Assembly: GCA_905250125.1 (NCBI GenBank)
Contig: CAJNOL010000163.1
Span: 62,001-126,000, forward strand
Origin: Rotaria sordida
Lineage: Eukaryota; Rotifera; Eurotatoria; Philodinida; Philodinidae
DNA length: 64,000 bases
Direction: 5' to 3'
Shown here: piece by piece, positions 10,491 to 25,300 of the stretch
Layout of the letters: each line of letters starts with the position of its first letter
How positions within the stretch are numbered: the first letter of the stretch is position 1
Notes under the pieces: model-generated
What the model saw: the letters and a program-made list of their open reading frames with translations, nothing else
Told to the model about the DNA's origin: nothing
Database searches by the model: none
Program-made: the position numbers and the translations under genes

Positions 10491-11965
10491 TTAATGATGC
10501 AGAACTGATATCTAAATAAAGTAGACAAAAGAAAGAAAAAAATATTAACTATTCTCTTCATTGTTTTCTCTATTTATACATCTAAATATATATATATATA
10601 TATATAGTCTTCAAAAGACAGAAAAAAAAATTTTTTATTTAAATGACGTAAATTTTTCTATTTGATTCATTCGAATAGGAACAAAGTAGAGCACTTTAAT
10701 TAAGTATTTCTATATAGACAATATTCATCTAGTATATCAAATTTTGAGTAGGTAGATGCTACAAAAAAAAATGAAAAGTTAGCGTCAATGCGTAGACGCA
10801 ATAAAAATAGTCATCATCATGACGTCTTTCCATTTAATAAACATACTATACTATTATCAACTAGTGTTACCAAGGTTCCATGCACTTGATGAGCAGTTTG
10901 AGTAATGCTTTCTTTTTTTTTCAATGCTACTATCTGTAAATTTCATTGACGATCAAAAAAATAAAGTCATGTTTAGTACTTTCGACAATTTTTATATTAA
11001 CAATTTCTCATAAAAAAATACGTAAATTTTCAAAAGTTTAAAATGTACTTAATAACATACATACATATATATATTTAGTTTTACCTAGTCTTGTATATTA
11101 GAAAAAATTTTCTGTCAAAAAGAAATACGAAAACATATATGCATGAACGTATCTCAATGGAATCAATCTTAAAAGGATCTTTAATTTATAAAAAGTCTTT
11201 ATAATATTTCATCAAATGATTATAACTTTCCGGTTACAAATAGTAGTCATTTTCATCAATAGAATTGTGCTTCAATTACCTATATTTCAAATGGAAAAAA
11301 AATTTAATCGAAAAAAAAGAGATTAAGCGACTTTTTTTTTGTCTGCTCACTTTTACATTCCTACACACATTATATTCAATGCATTATCTATTATGTAACA
11401 TCTTCAGTCATAAAATCTTTTTCTTGACTCATGAATATAGAATAAAATTCGATTTACTTATTGTTTTAAAAACAAAAGCATTCATTACTTTTATATCAAC
11501 TATTAAATCTTTCATAAAACATTCAATGATAATCAAAAGAACTTTTTCTTGGATTGTCTTTTTTTATCTTATTCTATATATAGATATATATACTTATTTA
11601 TCTGATAATAATGATGATTCTAACTCACTATCCAGACTGTCATTTTTTCATTCATAAGTATAAAAAAAAAAAAAGAAACAAGCAAAAGAGAAAAATGATG
11701 CATTCGGAAACGTAATAATTCATTCTATATTATCTTTATACGAGCAACTTACTTTCTTTCTAACTATACTAATACCAAAACTATATCTATATGCATGTAG
11801 CATATGTGAAAGAAAAGGAAACGAACAAGGCGTGCTTCCCAAACATGATAATGGGATGTTGAAATATTGTATACTTGGCATGTGTTGAGCGGTAGTAACT
11901 ATCTTAGTTTATGATATTTATTCATAAAAGAGAGATAATAAAAAAAAAACATCGATCAAATAAAG
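10491..11965. other. Intergenic region between the neuropeptide gene and the CFAP46 3' end
   Basis: AT-rich, with a TA microsatellite near 10586-10607. The side near 10490 is upstream of the neuropeptide gene and should contain its promoter. A 130-codon plus-strand frame at 11265-11657 is Phe/Leu/Ile/Lys-rich and shows no domain or splice support, so I do not call it a gene. Confidence 0.45.
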
Positions 11966-12555
11966 TCAAGGTGTAAATGTAAGATTTGGTAATCCAAAAA
12001 TAACAGCATTCAATTGTTGAAGTTGCAAGGCCGGTCGTTGCCGTTCTTCAATAGGTTCTTTTATTTGTGATAGTTCGGAAATAATCTCAGTTGGAGGAAC
12101 TAATGATGACATTCTTTTATTACTAGGATTCGTTTTAGTTGATGATTGTGATTGTTGTTCTTTGTTTTTAGGCGATGGTGAACGAGCTTTTTTATTAGCA
12201 GTAATATTTCCTTTAACTTTTGTGTCTTTTGATGTTGCTGCTATTGTTGCTGGATCGATTTCTATTGGACGGAAATATGGATATACATACAAACGTAATG
12301 CTTGACTTAATGAACAACGAAGTGTTGCAATATCTAAAAAAAAATTGAATTATTTATTCGGTAATTATCAAACATTAAAACAAAAATATGAATTATTACC
12401 AGTAAAAAGATTAATTAATAAACTTTCATTTTCATTCATTGTTGATTTCCATTGATTAAGTAATATTGATTTAATACCACCTGAACTCCATAAAAGTGCT
12501 ATTCTAGTTGCATCATCAAGTTCAATTGAATTACTATCATCTAATGATCTAAAAT

Positions 12556-12587
<32 letters not shown>

Positions 12588-15500
12588 CATAATTATTAAT
12601 ATAGGAAATTTTTCAATACTTACGACATAGGTGTATTAATAATACTAGTTGATATTCGATCAAAAGAACATAATATTGTACAACCTAATTCAAAATAACA
12701 AACAATTATTATTATATAGAATTTGAATTTTTACCATTTTTAGACAATGTTGGACATTTATATGATCCTACTAATTCACTTAATGTATGTGCACCATAAT
12801 AAACAACACCTTGAGCTTCACTAATAATACGTTCAAGTTCGACAGTACTAAAGGAAAAAAAATTATAAATCAGAATCTTTTTATTAAATTAACAAAAATT
12901 GGCTAAGGCAAGGTGAGGTGAATATAAGAATAATAAAGTACCATAGGGATAAATAATAATAATAATAATAATAAATAGAAGGGTATATATTGTCTATTTA
13001 AACTTACGAAAATTGTTGAGAAGAAAGAGGTATACTCTTTTGTGATCTGAAAATAGTTAAATTTATTTATCTATATCTATGAGAATGAATTAATTTAAAG
13101 ATCATCTATTATCTTTAGAAGAAAATATTAGAAGATTTCGATAAAAATACAAACAAAACAAATTATTTATTTCAAATTTTAATTCTTACTTTATTGTTGA
13201 TCCATCTTGTTTAATTGTTTTCCATTTAGCTATAAGTTGAGGAAATCTCTGTCGAAGTAAATCAAATGGTGTATTTATTTTATTTTCTATAAATTAAAAA
13301 ATTTTTTTAGAAAAAGCAAAGATTTTATTTTTTGCTTATTCAATTTTACCAGTCGATGATTTAACTAAAACTGGTTCCATTAAATAATAAGTATTTGCTG
13401 CATCAACTACTTGTAAATCACTCGTCACATCACCAACCTTATAATATAATTTTTTTCAAAAAAACAAAACATAATAATCAACATTAAATACTTACTTCTT
13501 TTGCACCACCTTTCTTACTTTTGTTATCTACAGAAAAAAATAAATAAATAATTCTTCTCATGTTTTTCAAATATAATAAAGATATTGATTTTATTTTTTA
13601 TATATACAAATAAACAATTGATTTTCTAGGTCTGTGAGTTCGACAGTGATAGATTAGATTTCATAGAAAAGGAAGGAAAACATCAAGATCATTTAAAATT
13701 ATTAATTTCAAAGATACATCCGGTGACATGAAATATCCGTCATATATTAAAATTATTTTTTAATTTTGTAATGCATTCTAGTAGATGATAGTAAATTTTA
13801 TAATATACAAAAAAAACCACTAAATGAACTTTTTATTTTTCGAAATAATTTTAGTATGTTTTGGATTAATAAGAAATTATTTATTTTGTTTTATGAGAAT
13901 ACAAGCAGAGATTATTTCAGAGAAACAAAACAAAACTATACATTTGAAAATTAAAAGAAATAAGAAAACTTTGATTTATGGAAATTCATAAAGTTTACTG
14001 GCATGTTTTTTTTTTGTCTAACCATAAAATATCTTTGAAATTTTCTTTTATTATTCAAAAATGTTATTAGTACAGTCCCTTTGAGGTTAAAATATGGACT
14101 TTATATTTATTGTTTAGTCTCATTATACTAATACAAAATACATAAGGTGAATAGACTATAGTTATTTTTCAAGAACAATCGATTACCAGACAAGCGATGT
14201 GCCTTATTTATTTCTGCATTTCGAAAATAAGTAGCTATTTTTTATACAGGCGTTCTATTTGTTTTGTTGCTATTCACTCTTTTCGTATACCATTTTCTTT
14301 AATTTTATTATTATTCTAATCATTGGTTTTAAATGACAAATAAGCATTTTGTACGTATGCATGATATCCGCTGCAAGTCTCAACATGTTATTATGTATCT
14401 CGATAAATGTAGAGATATTGATATTGATTATTCTCAACAGTTCTAACTTGATTATATAACGATTGTGACAAATGAATGCATCACTACCTATTATCTTCAA
14501 TGTAATTTTTTTATCTGTGCAATAATAAGACATTCACCGATGTATATTATCTAGTAAAATTTCAAAGGAAGCTTTGGTGTGTTCTAGAATAGTCTAAGCT
14601 TTATTGTTAATGCCGTTCAACGTTTTTTTTTTCGTTGATAAGAAAATATAGATAAGGAGTCTGTTGTCCTTAATTGCTAGGACAAACGTCCTCATTGACG
14701 TCTGAACACTCCCTTGTTATTCAGATCCAAAATAGAATAGGGAGGAACAGGAAAACTTATATTCCCTATTTTCCTTTGAAAAACATGTGAATACTGGAAA
14801 AATCGATCAGAGGTCAAATTTTTGTGCATTCTTTTTTTTTCAAATTAATAATTGCTTTCGATGTTTTATTGAATTTTTAAAATATAAATATTTCATTTCT
14901 TACCATCCGTTGATATTATATTTTCATCAAGAGAAATATTTGCATTGAGACGATAATAAATTGATTGAATAGAAAAATCACGTGAAATACCACCAATTTG
15001 TACATGTTTAAATATTTCAAGTGATTCAAGTGGTAAACTTGCAAGACGTGGATCAACAAGAAGAATAAGATGATCAGAACTAAGTGTTGTTCGAAGTTCA
15101 TATTGTTTTTCAGATCTAAATTTTAAATAGAAAATTATTCTGATTAAAAAAAAAAAAAGAATAAGAATCTTCGCTCTTACTCAAGATAATTTGAAAGTAA
15201 TGAATTAACAGGTGAAAAATATTCATTTAATTCAACAACAAATTCATCCATAAAACGTTGTTTAAATTCATTTATTAAACTAATATCAACTGGATCAGAC
15301 TACAAACAAAAAACAAAATAAATATTATAATTGAAAAAAAATTTTTTTTTTTTCGTGTATAAAAATAATTATTTAGATATATATAAAATAAGTGCAGATA
15401 ATAACATGAGAAAATTGACAAGGGACAAAAGAAGACAAACATTAACTCAATGTTTTGGAATTGAATTTCGTTTTCTTTTTTTTTTAATTGAGAATTTATT

Positions 15501-16321
15501 CACAATGTGAATAAGAATAGATAATATTGCAATAACCTGTAAAATATTTAATGTAATATTGCTGAATAGTAAAGTTTTTTTAACCTAAAATTAAATTTAT
15601 TGATCAAAAATGTTTTCATAATTTGTATAACGGATGGATTGAAAGTTTCTTAAATAAAATGTATCTTCATGTTTTTTTTTCCTACCGATCTTTTTAATCA
15701 ATTAAAAACATGAACGTAAATTTTGTCTAAAAAACTTTTAATTCATCCATTATATTTCTTTGATTTCGAAAGATAATATGAAGATAAAAAATAGAACTAA
15801 CTTGTTCAGAATTAAGCATAACTTGTTTATTTCGATTATATTGAAGTTTAATATCATATCGTTGTAAAATTTGAGAATATTCTTGTTTCCATTGATTAAA
15901 TTTATTGATTAGATTATTTAATTTATTTTTATCAACATTTATTTTTGTGATTTGAGGACTTATATATCCACTTGTTGAAGCTAAAATATTTAGAAAATTC
16001 GTTTTTCTTTTTCTTTGAAAATTTTTCTATAATATTTTTAATAATATCAAACCCGTCGATTTTGTAGTCGTTTGTTTAGTAGCTGCTGTTGATATTGTTC
16101 CTTTTCCACTTGACATTTTACTATTGAACAAAGCTACATAGAGTATATCACTAAATTTTAAACAAATAATTAAATTATTTAATTTTATTACAATACAAAA
16201 ACAAAACCCAAGTATTAACAAACCTATTAGATGAATAATGTAAAATAAGAAAATTGAATGAAGCTGGCATATCTTTTATTAAATCATAATATTGTGGTCG
16301 AATAGTCATATATTTCCATGG
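11966..16321 (-). other. CFAP46: CFAP46 exon map, exons 45-57
   Basis: Exons in transcript order: 16224-16321, 16053-16150, 15802-15980, 15181-15299, 14904-15115, 13496-13527, 13350-13437, 13190-13286, 13008-13046, 12735-12847, 12624-12684, 12400-12548, 11966-12333. Two are micro-exons (32 nt at 13496, 39 nt at 13008). The final exon encodes a Ser/Lys/Pro-rich tail ending FGLPNLTFTP. The intron between the last two exons is short, and the one at 12549-12623 carries a TA microsatellite (about 12559-12588). Confidence 0.78.
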
Positions 16322-19300
16322 CTAAAAATATTAAGGAATGTTTTAATTAAGAAATAATCAATTAATGTATGTGAGTGTTCATCCGAGTAAAATTACTAAG
16401 TTCAAACTACTCGTGTAATAGGAACAATTTGCAGCAGGATTTTGGTTGAGTATCCTGCTGAGAGTTGTCTCAGGATATAAATACTAATCAGTAGAGCCCA
16501 TCGAATTGGTCTCGAACTCGATCGAATCTGGATGCGAAAATTTTGAATCCGATGAACTCTACTGACTAAAGTACTTGTCCAGTTTCTACAATATTGTATA
16601 AAAGTAAAATAAATAGATTGGTGGATAACTGATATCTGCTTTGCAGAATAGGAAATAAATATAAGAAGCTGCTGTCATGTAATACAAGCCAGAAAAAGAA
16701 ATTGTTCGTATGTGTATCTCTGCATTCAAAGTAAAACGTAATTAAGTTCATTTTTGTGATGACTTCTATGACATATAACAAAGTTTGTTTTTCTATTAAA
16801 ATGACTTTATGTTTATGCCGATAAGTAAAATAAATCTTCTAGATAATTAACTTGAGATTGACCTTTAATTACAGAGCACTTAATCAAATTTCTACATATT
16901 ATAATGAATAATTCCAGTTATGATTTCATTGAAATACTGAAAGCCTCATGTATGATAAAAATCATATTCCAAGTCGGTAATAAAAAGAGTTTAAAATGTG
17001 ATTTTAAAATCAATTTGAAAAGTATGATAGGATAATTATATCCAAATGTTCTTAGACTATAATTAGAGATAAACGACACAGGATCAAAAACTACTAACAG
17101 TCAATAGTTATTAAAGAACTACAATTAATCTTAAGTATTATTCTATACCCAATAGGTTTTTAATCGTTCCATGATTATTCGATATATAATACCATTATTT
17201 GCATTTGTTATAGTTTCATTTTGTTTTATTCGATTAATTAATATAAATAATGAAGCAAGTTCTGAATCACTTGGAATATGACATGCACGTTTCAAAATAT
17301 TTTCTGTATAAATTGAAGCACTTGCATTCTATATAGAAGATTAAAACAAAACAAAAAAAGTGAATATTAAATAAAAATTTCATTCATACTTGACTTAATA
17401 TTAAATATATAATACTTGATATTGGATCAAATAGACCAATTATTTCACAAAGTAATAAACTACAATCACGAATAACTATTTTATCTTGAATTGATAAAGC
17501 TATATTCAATGATTGTAATGCTAATTCCATTGCTTGACCAAGATAAAACATTGAATGATTTAATTCCATCTAAAAGAAAAAACAACCAATATATATAAAT
17601 AAATAACAATTTAATTATCATTAACCTTTTGTCGAGAAAATTCAGCTAATAAATCTTCTGTTATTGATTCGTTATCAACAGGTATTATTGTTTGATTAGT
17701 ATTAGAACTAGTTTGTGATCCCATTCGTTTAAATCCTGTTTTCTCTACTGGCATTTCATTTAATTTAGTAAAAATATCCTAGAAAAAAATTGTTTTGTTT
17801 TGTTTTGTTTTTTTTTTTAATTCTTAATTATTCAAATTAAAAATAACAAACTTTAATTCTTATATTCCATTCAAGTGGATAATCTGTACCAAAATTTTGA
17901 CCAAGAATTGAATAAACCTGAGCCAAATAAAATAAGATCTATACAAAAACAAAAACAAAAAAAGAATAATTATATTTTTTTTGATTTCAATCATAAAACT
18001 AACTTTTGCTTTTGTTATTTTATCAGTTGTACCAATTATTTCAAGAACAGACATTATTGAAGCTATTAATTTATCTGGTAAAGTTCTAAATAATATTTAA
18101 TTTAAGTAAATATTCTGAATTAACGAAGAATATCCAAATAAAAAAAATAATTAAAACTATTTTAAATTACTTTATCATTTCTGCCCATTTGAAAATATTT
18201 GTATCATTATCATTATTTTCTTCTTTTTCTTCATCTTTACCAACAAAATCTTGTACAGCCTATTAGTTAAATATATATGTACAATAAAGTAAATAATATT
18301 CATTTATGTCTTACTAAATATGTAGCATGAGTTTTTTTTCGTCTTAAACGTTCACTAAACATTTCATATGCTGAAATTTTTAATAGATCAAGTAATATAG
18401 AAATAATTTCAATTTGTACACGAATAAATTGACGTTGAATTGGTAATTGAATTGATGATAACTATGAAATAAAATGATTCTTTGATTTTGTTTTTTTTTT
18501 TTGTTTTTGAAAATGAAAATCTTAATTCTTACATCATTTTGTGATGTTATTATACGTATTAAATGCCAACGTTCAGCAAGTATTTCTATTAATTGTTCAA
18601 GTATATTAAGTGCTTGATATAAATATTTTTTTTGTTCATTTTGGTTTGTTGTATCACGAGCAAAACGTTTCCATATTGGTATTGATCGTGTAAGAATGAT
18701 TTCACAAGCATCATTATATCGATCAAGACTAAGCATATTTGTATAGGAAATATCATATTGTTGTAAAATTTCATGTAAACGATAGAATATTGGTTTATTA
18801 TCGATAGTATTAACTGTTGGTTGACTTAAAATTTCATTCAGCTCAACTTCGATTCGTCTTTAACAAGAAAAAAAAAACAGAATTAATTAGCTTGAAGATT
18901 TTTTTAATGTTTAATATTCTCTAATCTTGAATACAATGATTTTCATAAATTAAATAGTCTAATGAGGGGAACATTCCCAAATGTTGGTGGCCTATTTCTG
19001 TGGAGGTCGAAATTCGAAAATATGGGTTCTTACTGCAGGAATTCACTAAAAATGTTCGATCTCTTCAGAAACAGACCATAAGCACGGACTCTTTTTATGA
19101 TAGATATAGTTCAGTAAGGCCTCCAAGATGTACTTAAGTCGCCGTTGAAAAATGAACCGACGCATCTGCGAATATTCCTTTGTAAGTCTATATGATTGAA
19201 TATGATTTTATGAGAACGATGACAGTTGTACTAGAAAAGATTTCGATAATAAATTTTTTTATTCTGTTATATTGTAGAACACTGAAGAAAAAAGCTGATG

Positions 19301-22300
19301 CTTTCGAAATGTCTATAAATTAAATGTTTTTGTAAATAAATATAACTTATTATGGAAGAGTAGCTGAAACTGAACACATTGATTTTCTTAATAATTTCAA
19401 TTTCATTCTATGAAGCTATCACATATGAAATAAATTCATAGATCTCATATATTGAACAAAAGTTAAATAAAAAAAAAAGAATATAATTTTAAAAGTTAAA
19501 ATCTATAATTAAATAAGATATAGAAAACATTATTCTTTTTAATGTTGTAACAATTTCGCTCAATCATTTATTTCATCGAAGAAAAATTTATTGTAAGTAT
19601 TTAGTAAAAAAGAAATAAATGATTTTGTACAGAATTCAAAGACAGATATCCTTAAAAAGAAATTGTTCAGAGTCAAGATATTTTAGAAATATTGAGAACG
19701 GCATTCTTAAACATAAAGGGAACCAGTCGTTTTTTTAATCCTGGTCCTGGTTAGAGATGTGCAGTTTCAGTGAACATTAGTGTGATCTCTAGTCGCAGTT
19801 CCACCAGTATCGGGATAGGGACCATTTTGCCTATATCGAGTCAGTTTTTAGCTTTAGAATCCTGCATTTCTCATGTTTCGTATATCAAGTTGTTATTCTC
19901 TATAGTAAAAAAAACCTATATTTAATAATTTTACTTGGTACTAAGAAGTGAAGCAGCATAAGCAATTGATGTAAGTTTATTAATATGTAATTGTGCAATT
20001 GATTCAAGTCGTTTAATAGATGTTTCAAGTAAAGATCGAATCTATATAAATAATAAAATCAAAAAATATAAAAATAAAAATTTATTAATTTAACTTTTTT
20101 CTGTTTATATGAATCTTGATTTGTATCTTGTCTTAAAGCTTCAATAACAGTAATTACTGATCGATACCAATCATGTTCATCAATTGGTGTTTGCTAAACA
20201 AGACAAAAAATAATAAAAGAATTTCTTTTTATTATTTATATTTTCATTACTTGTCCTTGCATAGCTAAATCAATAGCTTGATCAAAACGATGTTCATATA
20301 AAGCAATTTCACCCAAAAGAATATAAGCACGTTTTTCACATGTTTGATCATCATAAGTCTTTAGAAAAAAAAAAAAAATTTTTTTTAATATTTATGTATT
20401 TTTTTTTAATACTTTAGCTTGATTAAGAATTTCTTGTAACATTTCTTTTGCTTCTTGTATAAAATTTAATTCAAATAATAAATGAGCTGTTTGTAACCAT
20501 ATATTTCTTGTTATTAATTTATTTAATATTTGTCGATCTCCTGGTAAATCAGCTATTAATGATTTGGGATCACTTGCCTATTTTTAAATTAATAGACAAT
20601 TCCATTTACAAAAAAAAAATCATACTTGTTTTCGTGACATTGGAGATGAATAAGCTGATGTACCATATGATCGAGCTTCACTTTTTAATCCACTACTATC
20701 TAATGCTGATTCAAATAATGTTTCTTCTTCACGTTGTTGTGTAAGTAATTTTGTATAAATAATCATTTCGGCTCGTGATCTATTGAATAGGTTTTTTTTT
20801 TAAAAATAAATTTAAATTTTTTCATTATCTTACGTAGCTAAATCATCATCTCGAATAGTAAATGGACGTGCTAATTGACAAATTGTTTGCATTGATTCAA
20901 GAAGATTTAATTCTTGACATACTTGTTGAATACTAATGAAAAATAATTATTCAAAAACATCAAAAACAAAAACAAATTATAATACTGAAGTAAAACGTAA
21001 GTACGAATAGATGAACTTTGTAAAATTATTTGACCAATAAGTCTCATAAAACTAAGTACAGGTAAACTCATATGATTATAACCATAGTCACGTAAAAGAT
21101 GAACAAACATATCCAGATAATAAAATGATAAAAGCTAGAAAATGAATTAATATATATATTATGTTAGGTTAAAAAAAAAAAAGAAGAATATTTTCGAACC
21201 GGTTTTGATATTGTATTTTTATTAAAACCCCGTTGTTTTGCTTGTGATAATTTATATGTTTGTAATATATCATCATTAGGTACAAATATTGCCCATTCAG
21301 ATAGGTTTTTAGGTGTTGATGTATCCAATGTACTAGATTTTATGTTCTTTAAATACAAAAAAAAACAAAATAAATATATATATATATATATATTTTGTAT
21401 ATAAAAATTGACATTCTTCTTATTGTACATCATACAAACAAATAATGATCAGTTTTATTATAATATCGCCTGAGACAATCAATGCAAGTTTATATTAAAA
21501 TAACTACATATCTCAAGTATTTGAAACAGTGTCAAATAATAGAAACTCGTATTCGATAATGAACGAGTGAGATAAGATCAGATCTGAATTCTCAAGGAAT
21601 ATTTCGATATAAAATATCCAGAAACTGCATTATATCATTCATATCGAAGTGCAAACTAAGGATGCACCGTCTACCGATGGCACTGATCTAAATATGTATA
21701 TATAGACTAATAGTGAACGCACGATTAAACTATAGTAGTCTTGGATTGTTTTCGAGCTTTTCGGTTAGAGAGGCTATTTCAAGAAAATAACTGAATTATA
21801 TTAAAATAGACTAAACGCCTTCCGGGTCCAGGAATCTAAATCTATAGAAGGTTCGTCGAGATTGTTGAGTTCGATTTTCTCGCTCGAAAAAAGGTTTAGT
21901 TATGTTCTATAAAATTCTGCTATTTTCTTGGAATTAACTTTCTTTGACTGAAGAAGTCAAAATGAATATAAGATCACCGTCGTTTTATCATTATACGTGC
22001 ATGTCTAGACGATTACAGCACTCTACCTAAGAACAATGCACCGGTGATTATCGTCACTATCTCGAGTCCAGGTGATATTGTTTTTTAACTGAAAAAATAT
22101 TATCTATATGAAATTCAATTCAATGTAAAGATAACACAAGTTTAAATATTTCGTAAACGATATCGACGACCTAATACAACACAATCCAAAATTTTTTTTC
22201 TATTGATTGATTCATTGAAATATTTATTTAAAAAGCTAGCAGAAAAACATTGGTGGTAATTTATATCTCTTTCGAAGGTAATGATTTAAGAAGAAAAATA

Positions 22301-25300
22301 AATAAATACTAACTGTTGCTTGTTTATCTGTACTCTTTCCAGCTTGTACGATTGGTGGTTTTTTTTTCGTTGCTGAACCTGGTACTGCTTTTTGTTTTTT
22401 TCCTGCATCAACTGATGCTTCAGCAGCAGCAGCAGCAGCAGCTGCTTCAGTTTCAGCATCTTTGTTAATTTCATTACTATCCGATAACCCACGCTAAATA
22501 AATTGGTTTTTTTTTTGATAAACGAAATCAAATTTTTCTCATAGTTTTTTTTTTCTACCTGCCATAATCGCATAAGAAACCAATAAGCTTTTTGTAATAA
22601 TTGTTCATATTCAGGTTGATTTCGACGAGTCATATAAGCAAGTAATATATGACATCGACATAAATATTCAAGACGACGAACTTGAATTATTTCACCAATT
22701 GATAAATCCGGTTGTAAACGATTAGGAACTAAACATAAATCAATATGATTTTTTTTTCTCTCTTCATTTCTCAAAATATCATTTCTAATTTAATTACGTT
22801 TAGGTTTTGTTGGTCCCAAATGAGCTTGATCTGGATTACTACCATGTTCTGCTTTTGGTGTTGTTTCATTATGTTGTCGATCACTTTTAACCATGGATGA
22901 ACGTCTATTATGAACTAAAATAATTAGAAATAAGAAAAATATATTTTTATTTTTATTTTTTCTTTGTCGATTTACTTCCAGTATCTTGTTCATCAAGAGA
23001 AGTATTTAATTCTGCTTGTTTATAAGCTTCAGGTGATGTTAATAATAAATCAATAGACCATTCAATTAAATCAATAACATTATCAATAAGATATTCATTA
23101 CTAAATAACCAATTTGCTAATTCTAATATATAATCAATTTTTGTCCAATAATTATCAAAACTCTAAATATTCAAAAAAACAAAAAAAAAATTTTTTTTTT
23201 TTCTTAATTATTAATAAGAGGAAAAAATATATTATTACTTGTAATGTTGCAATAGCATGTTGATATGCATTAATAACATGTTCCCGTTTTTTAGCCATAA
23301 TTGCAACTTGTTTCCACATTTTAGCTAATGCTAATTCGCCTTGTTCACGAAATTTTTGCATATCCGTACTAATTGATAAACCTAATTTTGATTTAATTAA
23401 AACACGATATTTATATAAAAGTAAACGATGTTGTGTACGTGGTAAAACTTGTAATGCATTATCAATAATATCCAATGCTGAATGCCATGAATGTTTATCC
23501 ATATAAATTTGTACTAAAACACCATAAAGTGCTGAACGTATTTGTGCATCTTCTTGCGGATTTGATATAAATGTTGTTATTTGTGTTTGATCATTATCAT
23601 CAATTGTTAGAGATTTTTTATCTTTTTTATTAATTAATGGTTGTTTTTTTGGTTTAAAACTATCTGTTGAAACTGATTTTTGTTCTTTCTAAATAATAAT
23701 AAACAAAATTTCGTATTATTGGATTTTTATTTTTATTTTTTATTATACTGTTTCTTTATCACTTAGACTAGCAACAATTGATTTTGGTGCAACCGTATTT
23801 ATATGATGAACAAGTTCATTTAATGGATCAAATAAAAGTGATCGTTCTAATTTACGTTTTATTGATATTCGACATGTATTCCAAAAATGACGTGCTAAAT
23901 GCATTGTTAATTCATATAAATCAGCTTTTGATGCATAACTAAAAAACAACAAAAAAAGAAGATATTAAAATTAAAAATATGAAAATTTTCATTTCTTTTT
24001 CTTTTTTTTTTTATACCTTGCTGCTTCAACAAGAACAGCAAGTACTTCTTTTCGTTCTTGTTTTTGTCCGGTTTGTTGTTTAAGTAAACATTCAGCATGA
24101 GCACCACATGCACGACTAACATATTCATTAGCTAATGATAATTGAAATCTTTTTAATAGAAATTAAAAAAAAAACACAAGTTGAAAATCCTTTGATGTTT
24201 TAATTTATTTTCAGAAAAAAACAATATTACTTTTCTACTTTTCGTGTTTGAAAAAGTGTTATTAATTCAAGAGTTTTATCACGACAATAAAGTGTTGTTT
24301 CAATATCATTAGCACGATTAGCAATTATACCCAAACGACACCATAATTGTAATTCAACAAGTGAATCATTCCATGTACATTGATCAACAAAAGTAACTGT
24401 CTAAATAAGATAAGATTTCTTTTTACAAATTATCTTTCTTATTGCACATACCATCACATTTATTCTTTCTCTCTATCTAATAAATAGATGTGTCTTTTTT
24501 TTACTTAGTATTTTTTGTCAGCACAAATATATGGGAATAATCTATTTGAAATGTATTCAGCTTCTTCGGTATGAAAGAGTATACATAGGACAATATACCA
24601 GCGTTATTTTTGCAAATCACAAACATTTGGATTCTTATGAAATTTCAAAATTCATATTGATTGGTATATTTATTTTAAAGGGAATAACTTACTATAACCC
24701 GATGGTCTTCTTATAAAAGTATATTTTAGTTATTAATAAATATTCTTCTCTGTTCCAAGAGACGGAAAAAAAACCATTACAATATCATTTTCATCATTAA
24801 CACTTACAACCAGCGTGAATCCACTCAATTTATCTTTGTCGTTATTAATACTGGCAACAAATTCAAATCCACTCGACTTGCCTCGTGATCAAAAATGTTC
24901 ACACGAAACTTTCAAAAAACTTAATCAACTCATCTTCAGCATGTGACAACAAAAACAAAAAAAAATATATGAGCTGCCACCATTAGCCAAACAAATTCTC
25001 CGATGTTTATATCCATCAGACATTGATGACAAAAAGTTTTTACAAAAACCAGATATCTGCTTCACTCTGCAAACATTTATTGAACTATTTCGTATCTGAT
25101 TAGTGTTTTTGTCAATCATTTTCAATTTGTTGTTCATTTTTTTATAATTATCTTAAGAACATATAACTTCTATAAAAAGAACCGCAGTACAATTGATTAA
25201 TATTAGATTAACGGAATACTTTGGAACAGGTTTAAAAACTGCACTCTTAAAAAAACTTTAGATTTTTGTGAATACATTCCCACGCAATGTACTTAACCTA

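Larger units (their letters stand above)
17149..24400 (-). other. CFAP46: CFAP46 exon map, exons 21-44
   Basis: Exons in transcript order: 24231-24400, 24017-24148, 23749-23938, 23239-23688, 22976-23162, 22798-22914, 22559-22728, 22314-22493, 21200-21346, 20986-21134, 20834-20932, 20626-20779, 20413-20577, 20251-20358, 20095-20193, 19935-20041, 18533-18857, 18315-18461, 18171-18259, 18004-18085, 17852-17938, 17626-17778, 17390-17569, 17149-17328. Exon 24 (450 nt) is the largest. Exon 28 encodes the poly-Ala/Lys segment. Junction bases are GT-AG; individual boundaries could be off by a codon where alternative GT/AG sites are close, for example at exon 35. Confidence 0.78.

Noticed and set aside
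11265..11657. 130-codon plus-strand frame
   Set aside because: Phe/Leu/Ile/Lys-rich peptide typical of AT-rich noise; no domain and no neighbouring exon.
16430..16590. Functional tRNA gene
   Set aside because: A- and B-box-like words are present, but the acceptor and anticodon stems do not pair.
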